Position numbers and translations under genes: made by a program
Notes under the pieces: generated by a model
The model's input: only the letters and a program-made list of their open reading frames with translations
What the model was told of the DNA's origin: nothing
Databases searched by the model: none
Assembly (NCBI GenBank): GCA_018004935.1
Contig: JAGNBF010000015.1
Location: forward strand, 1 to 64,000
DNA: 64,000 bases
Direction: 5' to 3'
DNA from: Chloroflexota bacterium
GTDB taxonomy: Bacteria; Chloroflexota; Anaerolineae; Promineifilales; Promineifilaceae
Shown: piece after piece, positions 50,288 through 59,392 of the stretch
How positions within the stretch are numbered: the first letter of the stretch is position 1
Layout of the letters: each line of letters opens with the position of its first letter

Positions 50288-52354
50288 ATGATGCGTCCGC
50301 GCCCTTCCCTTAGTGAATACCTGAAAATGATTTCCCGATTTAGACCTGACAGGTTTTCAGAAACCCGTCAGGTCTGGGCGGCACTTATTTTTGGACGCCT
50401 ACTTAGCTTTGTTACCGCCCTCAGTCTGACTACCCTGCTCCTGTATGTCTTGTTGGCCGGACAAAATGCCCAGGCTCAGGCGGATCTACCAGCAGACCCA
50501 TTTGTGGTGCGTATTTACTACAATCAAAGTAGCGACATCAGCCGTTTGCAGGCGTATGATGTTTGGGAATACAACAATTCGGTTGAAAAATATGTATTGG
50601 CACTGGTAGACAAAGCCGCCTATGCCCAACTTCAGGCCGAAGGGTGGCGGCTGAGTGTGGACACTCAGGCCACATCCCAGGTACAGGCAAATGATGGACT
50701 TGTACCACCGGGGTATCGGTCAGTTGATCAGTTATATGCGGATATGCAGACGCTCGCGGCCGCGTACCCAACCCTCGCCACCGTTTTTGATTATGGGGAT
50801 AGTTATTGCAAAACCATTAACTCCTGTACCATGCCAAACAGCCAGGTCACAACCGGGTACGATCTATTGGCTTTACGGATTACCAATGAAACCATTGCCG
50901 GTAGTTCTACCATTAGTGGCACTAGCGTCATCTCGGGAACCAAACCCGTCCTTTTTCTCATGGCCAACATCCATGCCCGTGAAGTAACCACCCCAGAACT
51001 GATGATGCGTTTTATGAGCTGGTTATTAGATGGTTACGGCACAAACCCTGAGGCCACCTGGTTAGTAGATTGGCACGAAATCTGGATTATTCCCACTTCT
51101 AACCCGGATGGACGCTGGATTGTTGACCTGGGCGGGGATGCCAACCCTTATTACCAGCGCAAAAATGCCCGCACCAATGGATGTGCTACCTGGCCCCCCA
51201 ATAGCACATCCCATTTTGGCACCGATTTAAACCGCAACCATGATTTTGGCTGGGGGGGAGCCAGTAACACCCCCTGTAGCCAGACTTACCAGGGAACCGC
51301 GGCCGCGTCCGAGCCAGAATCGCACGCCCTTCAAGACCTGATGCTGGCCCTCATCCCTGACCAGAAAGGCCCGAATCGTAACGATCCCGCGCCCGCCGAT
51401 ACCACAGGTGTGATGATTACCGTCCATAGTTCAGGGGAGTGGGTGCTCTACCCCTGGGGGGATACAACAGCCACAGCCCCCAACTACACTCAGCTTAAAG
51501 CCCTCAGCGACAAAATGGCAACCTATAATGGGTACACGTCTTGTCAATCCGGCGCAACGAACTGTCTTTATCCCACCACCGGAGCCACCGATGATTGGGC
51601 GTATGGCATTTTAGGCATTCCCGCCTATACCATTGAAGTGGGCACCCAATTTATGCCTCCCTATAGCCAGGTGGACTCTATCCAATGGCCGGAAAATCGC
51701 CCGGCGTTTATCTATGCCGCCAAAGTAGCCCGCACCCCTTATTTGACATCCTTCGGCCCAGATGCGCTTAATGTGCAGACGATGGTTTACACACAAACAC
51801 AAACCGCCTCGCTCACGGCGACCATTAATGATGTGTACAATGGCAACCAGAGTATCGCGGCCGCAGAGTATTATCTAGACCTTCCCCCCTGGGCAGATGG
51901 AGCCGTGGCCCACCCCCTGGCCGCTACCGATGGCACGTTTAACAGCACCAACGAGGCCACCAACGCCACTCTGGATCTCAGTATGCTACCAGTCGGCCAA
52001 CATCTGGTATATGTACGCGGCCGCGATGGGGGCAACAATTGGGGTCCCGTCACCGCCGCTTTCCTGGAAGTATCCAGCCTGGCCGCCCCCCAGGCCAGTT
52101 TCACCTCTTCCAGCCCTGATTACCTGGGGCAGATCACCTCTTTTACTGACAGTTCTATCGGGGCCAATCTAACCTACGCCTGGGATTTTGACGATGGCAG
52201 TGGGAGCACCGACGCCAACCCGACACATGAGTACGCGGCCGCGGGCACCTATACCGTCACGCTCACCGTCACCAATCTATCAGGCAATGATATCTACAGC
52301 GCCCCAGTGGAAATCATGCCTGATAACATTTACATACCGGTTGTCTTCAAATGA
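50288..52354 (+). CDS. Secreted M14 zinc carboxypeptidase with PKD domain
   Basis: 688 residues. M14 catalytic domain at about 140-480: zinc ligands His-x-x-Glu in NIHAREVTTPE (about 229-232) and His in MITVHSSGEW (about 380), substrate Arg region TDLNRNHDFGW, catalytic Glu in YTIEVGTQF (about 450). A linker domain and a PKD domain follow (about 597-670, AWDFDDGSGSTDANPTHEY). The C-terminus is DNIYIPVVFK. A hydrophobic segment (about 38-58, LSFVTALSLTTLLLYVLLAG, then AQAQA) looks like a signal peptide but is preceded by about 37 residues translated from a family P repeat. It sits 24 bp after the FAD/FeS gene, between the two hydroxylase genes. Confidence 0.88.
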   Translation: MMRPRPSLSEYLKMISRFRPDRFSETRQVWAALIFGRLLSFVTALSLTTLLLYVLLAGQNAQAQADLPADPFVVRIYYNQSSDISRLQAYDVWEYNNSVEKYVLALVDKAAYAQLQAEGWRLSVDTQATSQVQANDGLVPPGYRSVDQLYADMQTLAAAYPTLATVFDYGDSYCKTINSCTMPNSQVTTGYDLLALRITNETIAGSSTISGTSVISGTKPVLFLMANIHAREVTTPELMMRFMSWLLDGYGTNPEATWLVDWHEIWIIPTSNPDGRWIVDLGGDANPYYQRKNARTNGCATWPPNSTSHFGTDLNRNHDFGWGGASNTPCSQTYQGTAAASEPESHALQDLMLALIPDQKGPNRNDPAPADTTGVMITVHSSGEWVLYPWGDTTATAPNYTQLKALSDKMATYNGYTSCQSGATNCLYPTTGATDDWAYGILGIPAYTIEVGTQFMPPYSQVDSIQWPENRPAFIYAAKVARTPYLTSFGPDALNVQTMVYTQTQTASLTATINDVYNGNQSIAAAEYYLDLPPWADGAVAHPLAATDGTFNSTNEATNATLDLSMLPVGQHLVYVRGRDGGNNWGPVTAAFLEVSSLAAPQASFTSSSPDYLGQITSFTDSSIGANLTYAWDFDDGSGSTDANPTHEYAAAGTYTVTLTVTNLSGNDIYSAPVEIMPDNIYIPVVFK
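50308..50408. repeat. Family P repeat inside the M14 peptidase reading frame
   Basis: AGTGAATACCTGAAAATG to GGACGCCTACTTAG, centred on GACCTGACAGGTTTTC (50343-50374). A matching repeat outside genes lies at 54790-54900. Here it is translated as about 33 residues at the peptidase N-terminus. Confidence 0.85.
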
Positions 52355-52530
52355 TCAGCGCAACCATTCAGTTGTGTCAATTCACCCGCCCGCCCAGGCG
52401 CAAAACGACCGGGCTACAGGATGGGGCCAGGAGTGGCGTGGTCAGAAGACCGGCCACAACAGAGATCGCAATTCAGGTCTTATCGGGTTCAAATTGTTCT
52501 GTTTGACGTTCATCACACACGAGGTATCTC

Positions 52531-54774
52531 ATGTCTATCTCTACCACCATTCCCAAAATTGACGCTCCGGCTAAAGTGACCGGGCAGGCCCTCTACGCTG
52601 GCGATATCACACCGGAAAACCTGCTCCACGCCAGGGTACTTTTCAGTGGTCAGCCCCATGCCCGTATGCTCTCAATGGATTTAAGCGAAGCGGAAAAGGT
52701 TCCTGGTGTGGTAGCCATTTTTACCGCCAAAGATGTGCCAGTGAATGAATATGGTCTGACTATCTTTGATCAGCCGGTACTGGTAGGGCTGGGCAGTAGC
52801 AAACCGTATTGTGATCTGAGCCTGTGGGAAGGGGATCAGGTAGCCATGATTGTGGCAGAAAGTGAAGACGCGGCCGCGGCCGCCCAACACAAAATCAAAA
52901 TTGAATGGGAACCCCTCCCCGTAGTTGATAACGTCTTTGAAGCCATGCGCGACGCCCAGATTCTACACCCCCGTCATGGCACTAACTTTCGCCAAAAATA
53001 CCACATTCGCAAGGGGGATATTGAGGCCGGTTTCGCGGCCGCGGATGTCATCATTGAAGGTCATTACCACCTGCCAATGCAAGAACACGCCTACCTACAG
53101 CCAGAAGCCGGGTTAGGTTATATTGATAACGAAGGTCGAGTGACAGTTGTTGTTGGTGGGCAATGGGTCCATGAAGATCAGATGCAAATCGCCCATGCCC
53201 TCGATCTACCAGACGAACGGGTACGGGTGATTTATCCGGCCATTGGGGGAGCTTTCGGCGGCCGCGAAGATATGTCGGTGCAAATTGTGTTAGGGTTGGC
53301 CGCCATGCGTCTCCACCAACAAGGCATTAACCGACCCATCCGCATCATTTGGTCACGAGAAGAAAGCATCCTTGGACACCACAAACGGCATCAGGGCAAT
53401 ATCCATGCACGGTGGGGTGCCACGCGTGACGGCAAAATAACGGCCATCAAGACAGAATTGGTGTTAGATGCAGGCGCATACAATTACACCAGCAATAAGG
53501 TATTAGGCAATGCCCACATGAGTGTTTGTGGCCCTTATGAAGTCCCCAACGCCTGGGTAGATAGTTACGCCGTCTACACCAACAACACGCCCGGCGGCGC
53601 GTTCCGTGGGTTCGGATCACCCCAGGGGGCCTTTGTCGCCGAGAATCAGATGAACAAACTGGCTCAGGCATTGGGCCTTGATCCGGTAGAAATCCGGCGG
53701 CGCAATGTATTACGCGAAGGCAGTGAGTCTATTGTGCAATCAGCGATGCCCCCCGGCGTGAGTATGCCAGAGGTAATTGAGGCATGTGCCGCGGCCGCAA
53801 ATTGGCAAAGTGAACTATCTGCCGTCACTGGCCCACCATCTCAACCATTTAACAGTATAAAAACGCTAAAAACGAACCCGGCCATGCTTCGTCGCGGCCG
53901 CGGGTTTGCCTGTGCCTTCAAAAATGTCGGTTTCTCTTTTGGTTTTCCCGAACGATGCGAGGCCACCATTGAGTTACGCGGTGCGGCCGATATTGAACAG
54001 GTAACACTCTACCACGCCGGAGCCGATGTGGGGCAGGGTTCCCACACCGTTTTTAAACAGATGACCGCCGAAGCCATTGGGGTTCCAGTAGATTGTGTCA
54101 AGCTGGTAGCCTCAGATACCGCTACCGCTGGTGATTCCGGGTCAGTTTCGGCCTCGCGGATGACGTGGATGGCGGGAAATGCAATTCGGGGCGCGGCCGC
54201 ATTAGCCCTGGAAGCGTGGCACAATGAAGAGCGCCCGGCCCGTGGGCATTTACGCTTCACCCCTCCCGCCACCACCGCTCTAAACCCGGTTACCGGGCAA
54301 TCAGATTTCCCGAACTTCACCTATGGCTATGTTGCCGAGGCGGTTGAGGTCACGGTAGACATTGAAACCGGCCACATCCATGTAGATCGGGTCGTGTGTG
54401 CTGATGATGTCGGCAAAGCCATCAACCCCCAACTGGTCATAGGCCAGATAGAAGGAGCGGTTGTACAGGCCCATGGCTACAGCATCACCGAGCATTTACA
54501 AACAAAAAACGGCCACATCCTCAACCCCCGCCTCAGCACCTATCTGATGCCAGGCATCATGGACATACCCACCCAGGTGGAATCGGTGCTGGTAGAACAT
54601 CCTGACCCGTTAGGCCCTTGGGGCGCACGGGGTATGGCCGAAATGCCCTTGATACCGTATGCCCCGGCCGTTACAGCCGCCATCCATGATGCCACAGGTG
54701 TCTGGTTTGAGGAAATCCCCCTCACCCCCGCCCGCGTCATCGCTAAATTACGAGAACACGGTTTGGGGCACTAA
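52531..54774 (+). CDS. Molybdenum hydroxylase Mo-binding subunit (xanthine dehydrogenase family)
   Basis: 747 residues. The Moco-binding large subunit. Marks: PKIDAPAKVTGQALYAGDI at the start, QEHAYLQPEAGLG, GGAFGGREDMSV (about 243), NNTPGGAFRGFGSPQ (about 350), DVGQGSHTVFKQMTAEAIG, and GARGMAEMPLIP (about 695) with the probable catalytic Glu. It lacks the Cys loop (CSFR) of CO dehydrogenase, so it is a hydroxylase of N-heterocycles or aldehydes and not a CO dehydrogenase; the substrate is not fixed. GAGG precedes the start. Seven GCGGCCGC sites, including an overlapping pair at 52870. The 177-bp spacer before it holds an E-like fragment and a T-like fragment. Confidence 0.93.
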   Translation: MSISTTIPKIDAPAKVTGQALYAGDITPENLLHARVLFSGQPHARMLSMDLSEAEKVPGVVAIFTAKDVPVNEYGLTIFDQPVLVGLGSSKPYCDLSLWEGDQVAMIVAESEDAAAAAQHKIKIEWEPLPVVDNVFEAMRDAQILHPRHGTNFRQKYHIRKGDIEAGFAAADVIIEGHYHLPMQEHAYLQPEAGLGYIDNEGRVTVVVGGQWVHEDQMQIAHALDLPDERVRVIYPAIGGAFGGREDMSVQIVLGLAAMRLHQQGINRPIRIIWSREESILGHHKRHQGNIHARWGATRDGKITAIKTELVLDAGAYNYTSNKVLGNAHMSVCGPYEVPNAWVDSYAVYTNNTPGGAFRGFGSPQGAFVAENQMNKLAQALGLDPVEIRRRNVLREGSESIVQSAMPPGVSMPEVIEACAAAANWQSELSAVTGPPSQPFNSIKTLKTNPAMLRRGRGFACAFKNVGFSFGFPERCEATIELRGAADIEQVTLYHAGADVGQGSHTVFKQMTAEAIGVPVDCVKLVASDTATAGDSGSVSASRMTWMAGNAIRGAAALALEAWHNEERPARGHLRFTPPATTALNPVTGQSDFPNFTYGYVAEAVEVTVDIETGHIHVDRVVCADDVGKAINPQLVIGQIEGAVVQAHGYSITEHLQTKNGHILNPRLSTYLMPGIMDIPTQVESVLVEHPDPLGPWGARGMAEMPLIPYAPAVTAAIHDATGVWFEEIPLTPARVIAKLREHGLGH

Positions 54775-54789
54775 CATGCGGCGATAGTT

Positions 54790-54900
54790 CTCATTCCTTA
54801 GTAATCGTCCAAGAATAAGTTCCGCGCAGACCTGACAGGTTTCCGAAAACCTGTCAGGTCTAAACCGGGAAGTTATTTTTAGATGTTCACTTAGTAATCG
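54790..54900. repeat. Family P repeat, intergenic copy
   Basis: Palindrome at 54829-54860 (GACCTGACAGGTTTCC...) with flanks CTTATTCTTGGACG on one side (minus strand) and AACTTCCCGG on the other. It is the non-coding counterpart of 50308-50408, in reverse orientation. Confidence 0.85.
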
Positions 54901-54917
54901 TTCGTTTTTAACTTGGC

Positions 54918-54978
54918 GGCTTGCTGTGGCCGGTCCCCTGATCGCGCCACCCACGTTATTTTTAGACACTCACTAAAC
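54918..54978. repeat. Family T repeat copy
   Basis: GCTTGCTGTGGCCGGTCCCC through GCGCCACC and TTTTTAGACACTCAC. It is the inverse of the copy at 22372-22430. Confidence 0.7.
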
Positions 54979-54995
54979 GTTATCAAAAAAATTGG

Positions 54996-55119
54996 GATCT
55001 TTCGGAATTCGTGGGGTGCGGCTAGATGTAGGGGCAGGCCTTGTGCCTGCCCCGCCGAGGGCAACCACAAGGGTTGCCCCTACAGATGGGGGTCAACTCC
55101 CTGAAATCCCAAAGACCCA
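54996..55119. repeat. Dispersed hairpin repeat, family R copy 5
   Basis: GGATCTTTCGGAATTCG at the left, CCTGAAATCCCAAAGACCC at the right, with GGGGCAGGCCTTGTGCC and GGGCAACCACAAGGGTTGCC inside. Almost the same length as copy 1 (122-247). Confidence 0.83.
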
Positions 55120-55206
55120 AAATTTGACCCCTGCTCCCATAATTGTGTACCTTTTCCTTTTTAACAATGGTATTGGACATACAAACCTGACAGGTTTATC
55201 TACCCC

Positions 55207-55656
55207 ATGATTGAACCATCCGATGATAACCGCCTCGCGATCAATAATGAACTGACAATTCCGTTGGCGGAATTGAATTTTCGTTTTGCCGCCAGCAGTG
55301 GCCCGGGGGGTCAACATGTCAACAAGGCAGAAACAAAGGTGGTCGTTCTGTTTGATGTGGCCCATTCGCCTAGTTTGAGTGAGTGGCAACGCGGCCGCAT
55401 CCTCACCCAGCTTGCCTCACGCCTGGACAAAGATGGTATCCTGGCTGTCACTTCACAAATCCATCGCAGTCAGCACCAAAACCGGGCCGAAGCGCTCCAG
55501 CGTCTGCAAACGTTGTTGGCTGAGGCGCTGAAGGTACAAAAAAAGCGACACCCCACGAAGCCCTCACTGGCCTCGCAAGAACGTCGCCATGTAGCTAAGA
55601 AAAAACGGGGTGAGATCAAGCGGGGACGCGGCCGCAATTGGCTACGCGAGGAATAA
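55207..55656 (+). CDS. arfB: ArfB-like peptidyl-tRNA hydrolase (alternative ribosome rescue)
   Basis: 149 residues, the ArfB/ICT1 size. It frees stalled ribosomes by hydrolysing peptidyl-tRNA. The GGQ motif lies in SSGPGGQHVNKAETKV (about residues 29-44); the basic tail that enters the empty mRNA channel is plain (KKKRGEIKRGRGRNWLREE). It lacks the codon-recognition domains of true release factors. No clear ribosome site; a half P-palindrome (CCTGACAGGTTT) lies 10 bp upstream of the start. Confidence 0.93.
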   Translation: MIEPSDDNRLAINNELTIPLAELNFRFAASSGPGGQHVNKAETKVVVLFDVAHSPSLSEWQRGRILTQLASRLDKDGILAVTSQIHRSQHQNRAEALQRLQTLLAEALKVQKKRHPTKPSLASQERRHVAKKKRGEIKRGRGRNWLREE

Positions 55657-55778
55657 TCTCCCGCCACATCGGCGGCAAAAATTGCCTGCACCCCTACCAG
55701 TGAATATCCGTCAGTGAAAAACCTGGTTTCTGTTCTGAACGGTCACGGGTAAAGGTAAGGAACAATGAATGAGGGACT

Positions 55779-56681
55779 ATGTTTTTTATAGGTGCAGAAG
55801 GTTTGGTTCTGAATCAGTTTGGGCAGGTGCTGTTGATTCAGCGGGATGATAGTCGTACCTGGGCATTGCCTGGGGGGGGATTGGATGCGAATGAATTGCC
55901 CCCGGTGGGCATGGTACGAGAGGTTTTTGAGGAAACGGGGTTTAAGGTGCACCCGGTGCGACTGGTAGAGGTGAGTTATATCCGCGGCCGCGACCTTTCC
56001 CTACTTATTTTTCTCTTCCGGGGCATATTACGCGGCGGCACCGCTACCCCTTCCGCCGAATCACTCCAGGTTGGTTTTGTCAAAACGGATCACCTGCCCA
56101 TCATGGCTCGGTCACACCGAGAACGGCTACAGGCGGGGTTATATCACACGGGTGGCCCAGCCCTTTTGGTTGAACAAGAGCGTCACCCCTGGCTATGGCA
56201 ACTTGTACGCCAACTCGTTTATCGGTGGAAAGATGTGAAACGGTATTGGCACGGCTCTCCGCCTTACCAACCTATGCGTGCCTGGATGGTGGATACGGTG
56301 GTACTGATTCGGAATGAACAGGGACAATTGTTATGGCGAGAGGGGCAGACCGGGTGGGAATTGCCCGGTGGGCCATGTGATAGGATGCAAGCCCCTTGGG
56401 TCGCGGCCGCAACGTTGGCTGAGGCACAAATCGGTCAGGCGGTAAAAATCATAGATTTAGCTGGGGTTTATGTAACCCCAGAAAACTTGTTGACCTTTTG
56501 TTTTGTAGGCGCAATAAACGGCGTAACAAGCCAGGGAAGATGGGCCACAGGAGCAGAGATAGGCGAAGCGGCCGCGAGTTCCAGCCATCGTTATCTTCAC
56601 GATACCCTTCTCCCCTCTGAAATTACCCAATTCCACATCTTACCTTCATCACCCCCTTCCGCACCCGGTAATCAGCCATAA
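55779..56681 (+). CDS. Tandem Nudix protein, second domain degenerate
   Basis: 300 residues. The first Nudix domain (about 2-115) has a complete box: GGGLDANELPPVGMVREVFE then ETGF, matching Gx5Ex7REUxEExGU, so it should hydrolyse a nucleoside-diphosphate compound. The second (about 165-285) keeps the fold pattern (VDTVVLIRNEQGQLLWREGQTGWELPGGP, written here in two parts) but has lost the RE.xEE residues: VAAATLAEAQIG stands in their place. Its Ala-Ala-Ala comes from a GCGGCCGC at 56403. The second half may be structural or regulatory. GAGGG precedes the start. Confidence 0.85.
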   Translation: MFFIGAEGLVLNQFGQVLLIQRDDSRTWALPGGGLDANELPPVGMVREVFEETGFKVHPVRLVEVSYIRGRDLSLLIFLFRGILRGGTATPSAESLQVGFVKTDHLPIMARSHRERLQAGLYHTGGPALLVEQERHPWLWQLVRQLVYRWKDVKRYWHGSPPYQPMRAWMVDTVVLIRNEQGQLLWREGQTGWELPGGPCDRMQAPWVAAATLAEAQIGQAVKIIDLAGVYVTPENLLTFCFVGAINGVTSQGRWATGAEIGEAAASSSHRYLHDTLLPSEITQFHILPSSPPSAPGNQP

Positions 56682-56685
56682 AACG

Positions 56686-56867
56686 AGGGCGAGTGCATAC
56701 TCATCAGAATGAACCCATCCCCCTACCCCCCTTCCCGAAATCGGGAAGGGGGAACCCACTCGGCGGGTAAAATCGGGGCGAAGCCCCGATTTTACCCGCC
56801 TTAAAAAACTCCCCGCCCCTGGGGGCGGGGTTGGGGGTGGGGGAAAATCCGAATATGCAATCGCCCT
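56686..56867. repeat. MITE-like element, family A copy (182 bp)
   Basis: The ends AGGGCGAGTGCATACTC and GAATATGCAATCGCCCT. Stem-loop at 56762-56800 (GGCGGGTAAAATCGGGGC and inverse), GC hairpin CCCCGCCCCTGGGGGCGGGG. It starts 5 bp after the Nudix gene stop. Confidence 0.87.
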
Positions 56868-56986
56868 GGCCATAAAACCGGGCCAACAACCTGGGTAATG
56901 ATTACATTTTTTGCGAAAAACGAGACACAGGTTATTATCTAAACGCTTTACTCGTGCTCCTGTTCCTATTCTAGGAGGACAGCCTG

Positions 56987-57583
56987 ATGCGTTTTCTCCT
57001 GAAATACACACACCTCATTGATTGGATCAGCGAATGGTCGGGCCATCTGTCAACCGGTCTGGTATTAATAACCATTAGCGTTGGTTTTTATAACGTCGTT
57101 GCCCGCTATGTGGGACGCGAAATTGGTGTTACCCTCTCCTCTAACATCTTCATCGAAATCCAGTGGTATCTGTTTTCCCTCGTCTTTTTCCTGGGTTTTG
57201 CTTACGCCCTGAAACACAGCGTTAATGTGCGGGTAGATTTTTATTTTTCCCACTACACCTTAAAACGCAAGGCATGGGTTGATTTTATCGGCCACATCCT
57301 CTTTTTGATTCCATTCTGTTTTATTGGCATTTACGTCACCATCCAACCTGTGCTTTCATCATGGGGTCGCCTACCCAATGGATCATATGGCTTGTGGGAA
57401 CTCTCCCCAGACCCCAATGGTCTGCCCCGCGCCCCCATCAAAACGATGATTATTGTGGCTTTTGTGCTCTTGTTGCTACAGACGATTGCGGAAGTCATTA
57501 AAGCCTATGCGGTTATTCGTGGACACACAGAAGTAAAAATCGCCCTTGCGGTTGATGAACTGAAAGAAAGACCCGTTGAATAA
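56987..57583 (+). CDS. TRAP transporter small permease (DctQ-type)
   Basis: 198 residues, four membrane helices (about 20-42, 60-85, 100-125, 150-175), as in the small subunit of sodium-driven TRAP importers. The phrases [21 protein letters not shown] and [20 protein letters not shown] match the mannitol/chloroaromatic (FcbT2-like) branch, which also includes 2-oxo acid carriers. A strong TAGGAGG site. The large permease follows after 149 bp, the spacer holding a family F repeat. Confidence 0.88.
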   Translation: MRFLLKYTHLIDWISEWSGHLSTGLVLITISVGFYNVVARYVGREIGVTLSSNIFIEIQWYLFSLVFFLGFAYALKHSVNVRVDFYFSHYTLKRKAWVDFIGHILFLIPFCFIGIYVTIQPVLSSWGRLPNGSYGLWELSPDPNGLPRAPIKTMIIVAFVLLLLQTIAEVIKAYAVIRGHTEVKIALAVDELKERPVE

Positions 57584-57592
57584 GGAATACCC

Positions 57593-57693
57593 GTATTTTC
57601 TCAATATTTCAGGGCAAACGAGGCCTGAGCTTGTCGAAGACCGTTGGTTTCGAGAAGCTCAACCAACTTCACCACACTTTATTGAGAAGATAC
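57593..57693. repeat. Family F element (101 bp)
   Basis: The ends GTATTTTCTCAATA and TATTGAGAAGATAC are nearly inverse. Core GCCTGAGCTTGTCGAAGAC and GAGAAGCTCAACC. It lies between dctQ and dctM. Half copies at 9519-9593 and 59118-59180. Confidence 0.85.
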
Positions 57694-57732
57694 AATACTC
57701 CATCCCCCCTACTGCAATTCCGGGAGTTCCCC

Positions 57733-59082
57733 ATGGATTTTGAATGGTTAGCCCTGGTCATGTTCGTTTTTTTCTTCATTTTAATCCTGATCGGCTATCC
57801 GGTTGCTTTTTCTTTTGCCGGTACAGCGGTGGCTTTTGGGACCTTGGGGCTGGCCCTGGGGGCATTTGATACCCGGCTCTTGCTCTTGTTACCCAATCGG
57901 TGGTTTGGCACGATGTCAGACTTTACGCTGTTGGCCATTATTTTCTTTGTTTTTATGGGCGCGGTTTTTGAAAAATCAGGACTGGCGGAGCAGTTGTTGG
58001 AGACGATTGGTATTTTGTTAGGTCCGTTGCGGGGAGGGCTGGCATTGGCTGTCGTCATTGTAGGCACATTGCTCGCGGCCGCGACCGGGGTTGTCGCCGC
58101 TACTGTCATCACCATGGGGCTACTCTCCCTACCGATTATGCTCCGTTACGGTTATGACCATAAACTAGCCACCGGGACCATTGTCGCCTCTGGCACCCTG
58201 GCCCAACTCATCCCCCCCAGCCTGGTACTTGTTGTATTGAGCGATCAGATTGGCGTATCTGTGGGCGATCTGTTTCTGGGAGCCTTAATTCCGGGTTTGA
58301 TGCTGGCCGGTTTTTATGCCGCGTATGTCGTAATTTATGCCTATTTGCGGCCGCAGGTAGCCCCCGCCCTCCCCCTGGAAGCCCGTAACATTAAAGGAGC
58401 CAAACTGGCCCGGCTTGTTCTCATCTCTGTCGTTCCCCCAGTTTTTCTCATCTTTGTTGTTTTAGGAAGTATCTTCACCGGCTTTGCCACCCCCACCGAA
58501 GCAGGAGCCGTTGGTGCCATGGGGGCATGCCTGTTAGCCATCCTTAACCGCCAGCTTTCCTGGAAAACACTCAAAAGTGCCGCCAACTCCACCGTTCGCA
58601 TCACCTCGCTGGTAATCATGATTGTCTTTGCTTCCTCCATGTTCAGCCTCGTCTTCGATGGTCTGGGCGGACAAGATTACATCACCAACCTGCTCACCGA
58701 CCTGCCCGGCGGCCAGTTAGGTTTTATGATTATCGCCAATATTGCCATCTTCTTATTAGGCGTCAACCTGGAATTTCTAGAAATCTGCTTCATTGCTATG
58801 CCTCTGTTTGTACCAGCGGCCGAAGCCCTAAACATCAATATGGTCTGGTTTGGCGTTGTCGCGGCCATTAACCTCAACATGGCATTCATCTCCCCACCAG
58901 TTGGTTTTTCTCTGTTTTACCTGCAAAGTGTCGCCCCCAAAGAGGTAGATACCATAGATATTCACAAAGGGGCCTTGCCTTTTATGGGATTACAAGGCCT
59001 GGCGCTCATTGTCACAATGGCTTTCCCTCAACTTGTGCTCTGGCTGGTAGAGGTGGCTCGTGCCGCCCAACTAGCGAATTAA
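57733..59082 (+). CDS. TRAP transporter large permease (DctM-type)
   Basis: 449 residues with about twelve membrane helices. It forms the ion-coupled channel with the small permease. Family marks: [72 protein letters not shown] and [18 protein letters not shown]. The start at 57733 has GGGAG; the longer frame begins inside the family F repeat and is rejected. The 2-oxo acid/mannitol-type branch fits this set. It converges on the gene for the binding protein, with a shared terminator. Confidence 0.93.
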   Translation: MDFEWLALVMFVFFFILILIGYPVAFSFAGTAVAFGTLGLALGAFDTRLLLLLPNRWFGTMSDFTLLAIIFFVFMGAVFEKSGLAEQLLETIGILLGPLRGGLALAVVIVGTLLAAATGVVAATVITMGLLSLPIMLRYGYDHKLATGTIVASGTLAQLIPPSLVLVVLSDQIGVSVGDLFLGALIPGLMLAGFYAAYVVIYAYLRPQVAPALPLEARNIKGAKLARLVLISVVPPVFLIFVVLGSIFTGFATPTEAGAVGAMGACLLAILNRQLSWKTLKSAANSTVRITSLVIMIVFASSMFSLVFDGLGGQDYITNLLTDLPGGQLGFMIIANIAIFLLGVNLEFLEICFIAMPLFVPAAEALNINMVWFGVVAAINLNMAFISPPVGFSLFYLQSVAPKEVDTIDIHKGALPFMGLQGLALIVTMAFPQLVLWLVEVARAAQLAN

Positions 59083-59195
59083 ACCTACCCCCCTCAAGCG
59101 TGTGCCGATTATTGAACGTATCTTCTCCATATTTCGGGGCAAACGAGGCCTGAGTTAGTCGAAGGCCGTTGGTACTGTTGCTCCATCCGCATAAC

Positions 59196-59232
59196 AAAAA
59201 AGGCGGGTCTGGCTAACCAGACCCGCCTTTTC
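59196..59232. terminator. Bidirectional terminator between dctM and dctP
   Basis: AAAAAAGGCGGGTCTGG-CTAA-CCAGACCCGCCTTTT: a 13-bp stem with A/T runs on both sides. Confidence 0.9.
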
Positions 59233-59268
59233 TGTTACTCATCTCTTTGCCCAAAAACGAACGATTTC

Positions 59269-59350
59269 GTAACTACTAAGCCTGTTGCCTGAGCTTGTCG
59301 AAGGCAAACGGGCTTTGACAAGCTCAGCCCTTGAGAGGGTTAATCGTTAC
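59269..59350. repeat. 82-bp element with GTAACTACT ends, copy 2
   Basis: GTAACTACTAAGCC at the left and GGTTAATCGTTAC at the right. Core GCCTGAGCTTGTCGAAGGC / GGCTTTGACAAGCTCAGC. Same length as 23202-23283. Confidence 0.85.
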
Positions 59351-59392
59351 CAGGTTTCAGGTAAAGAGGTCCACTTATTTTGTTCGCCACTC

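Noticed and set aside
48818-54774. Aerobic CO dehydrogenase (coxMSL)
   Set aside because: The large subunit lacks the CSFR active-site loop and has the GGAFRGFG form of xanthine dehydrogenase-like enzymes; the FAD and FeS subunits are fused.
57631-57732. Longer start for the TRAP large permease
   Set aside because: The extension is translated from the family F repeat; the ATG at 57733 has a good ribosome site and matches the family N-terminus.
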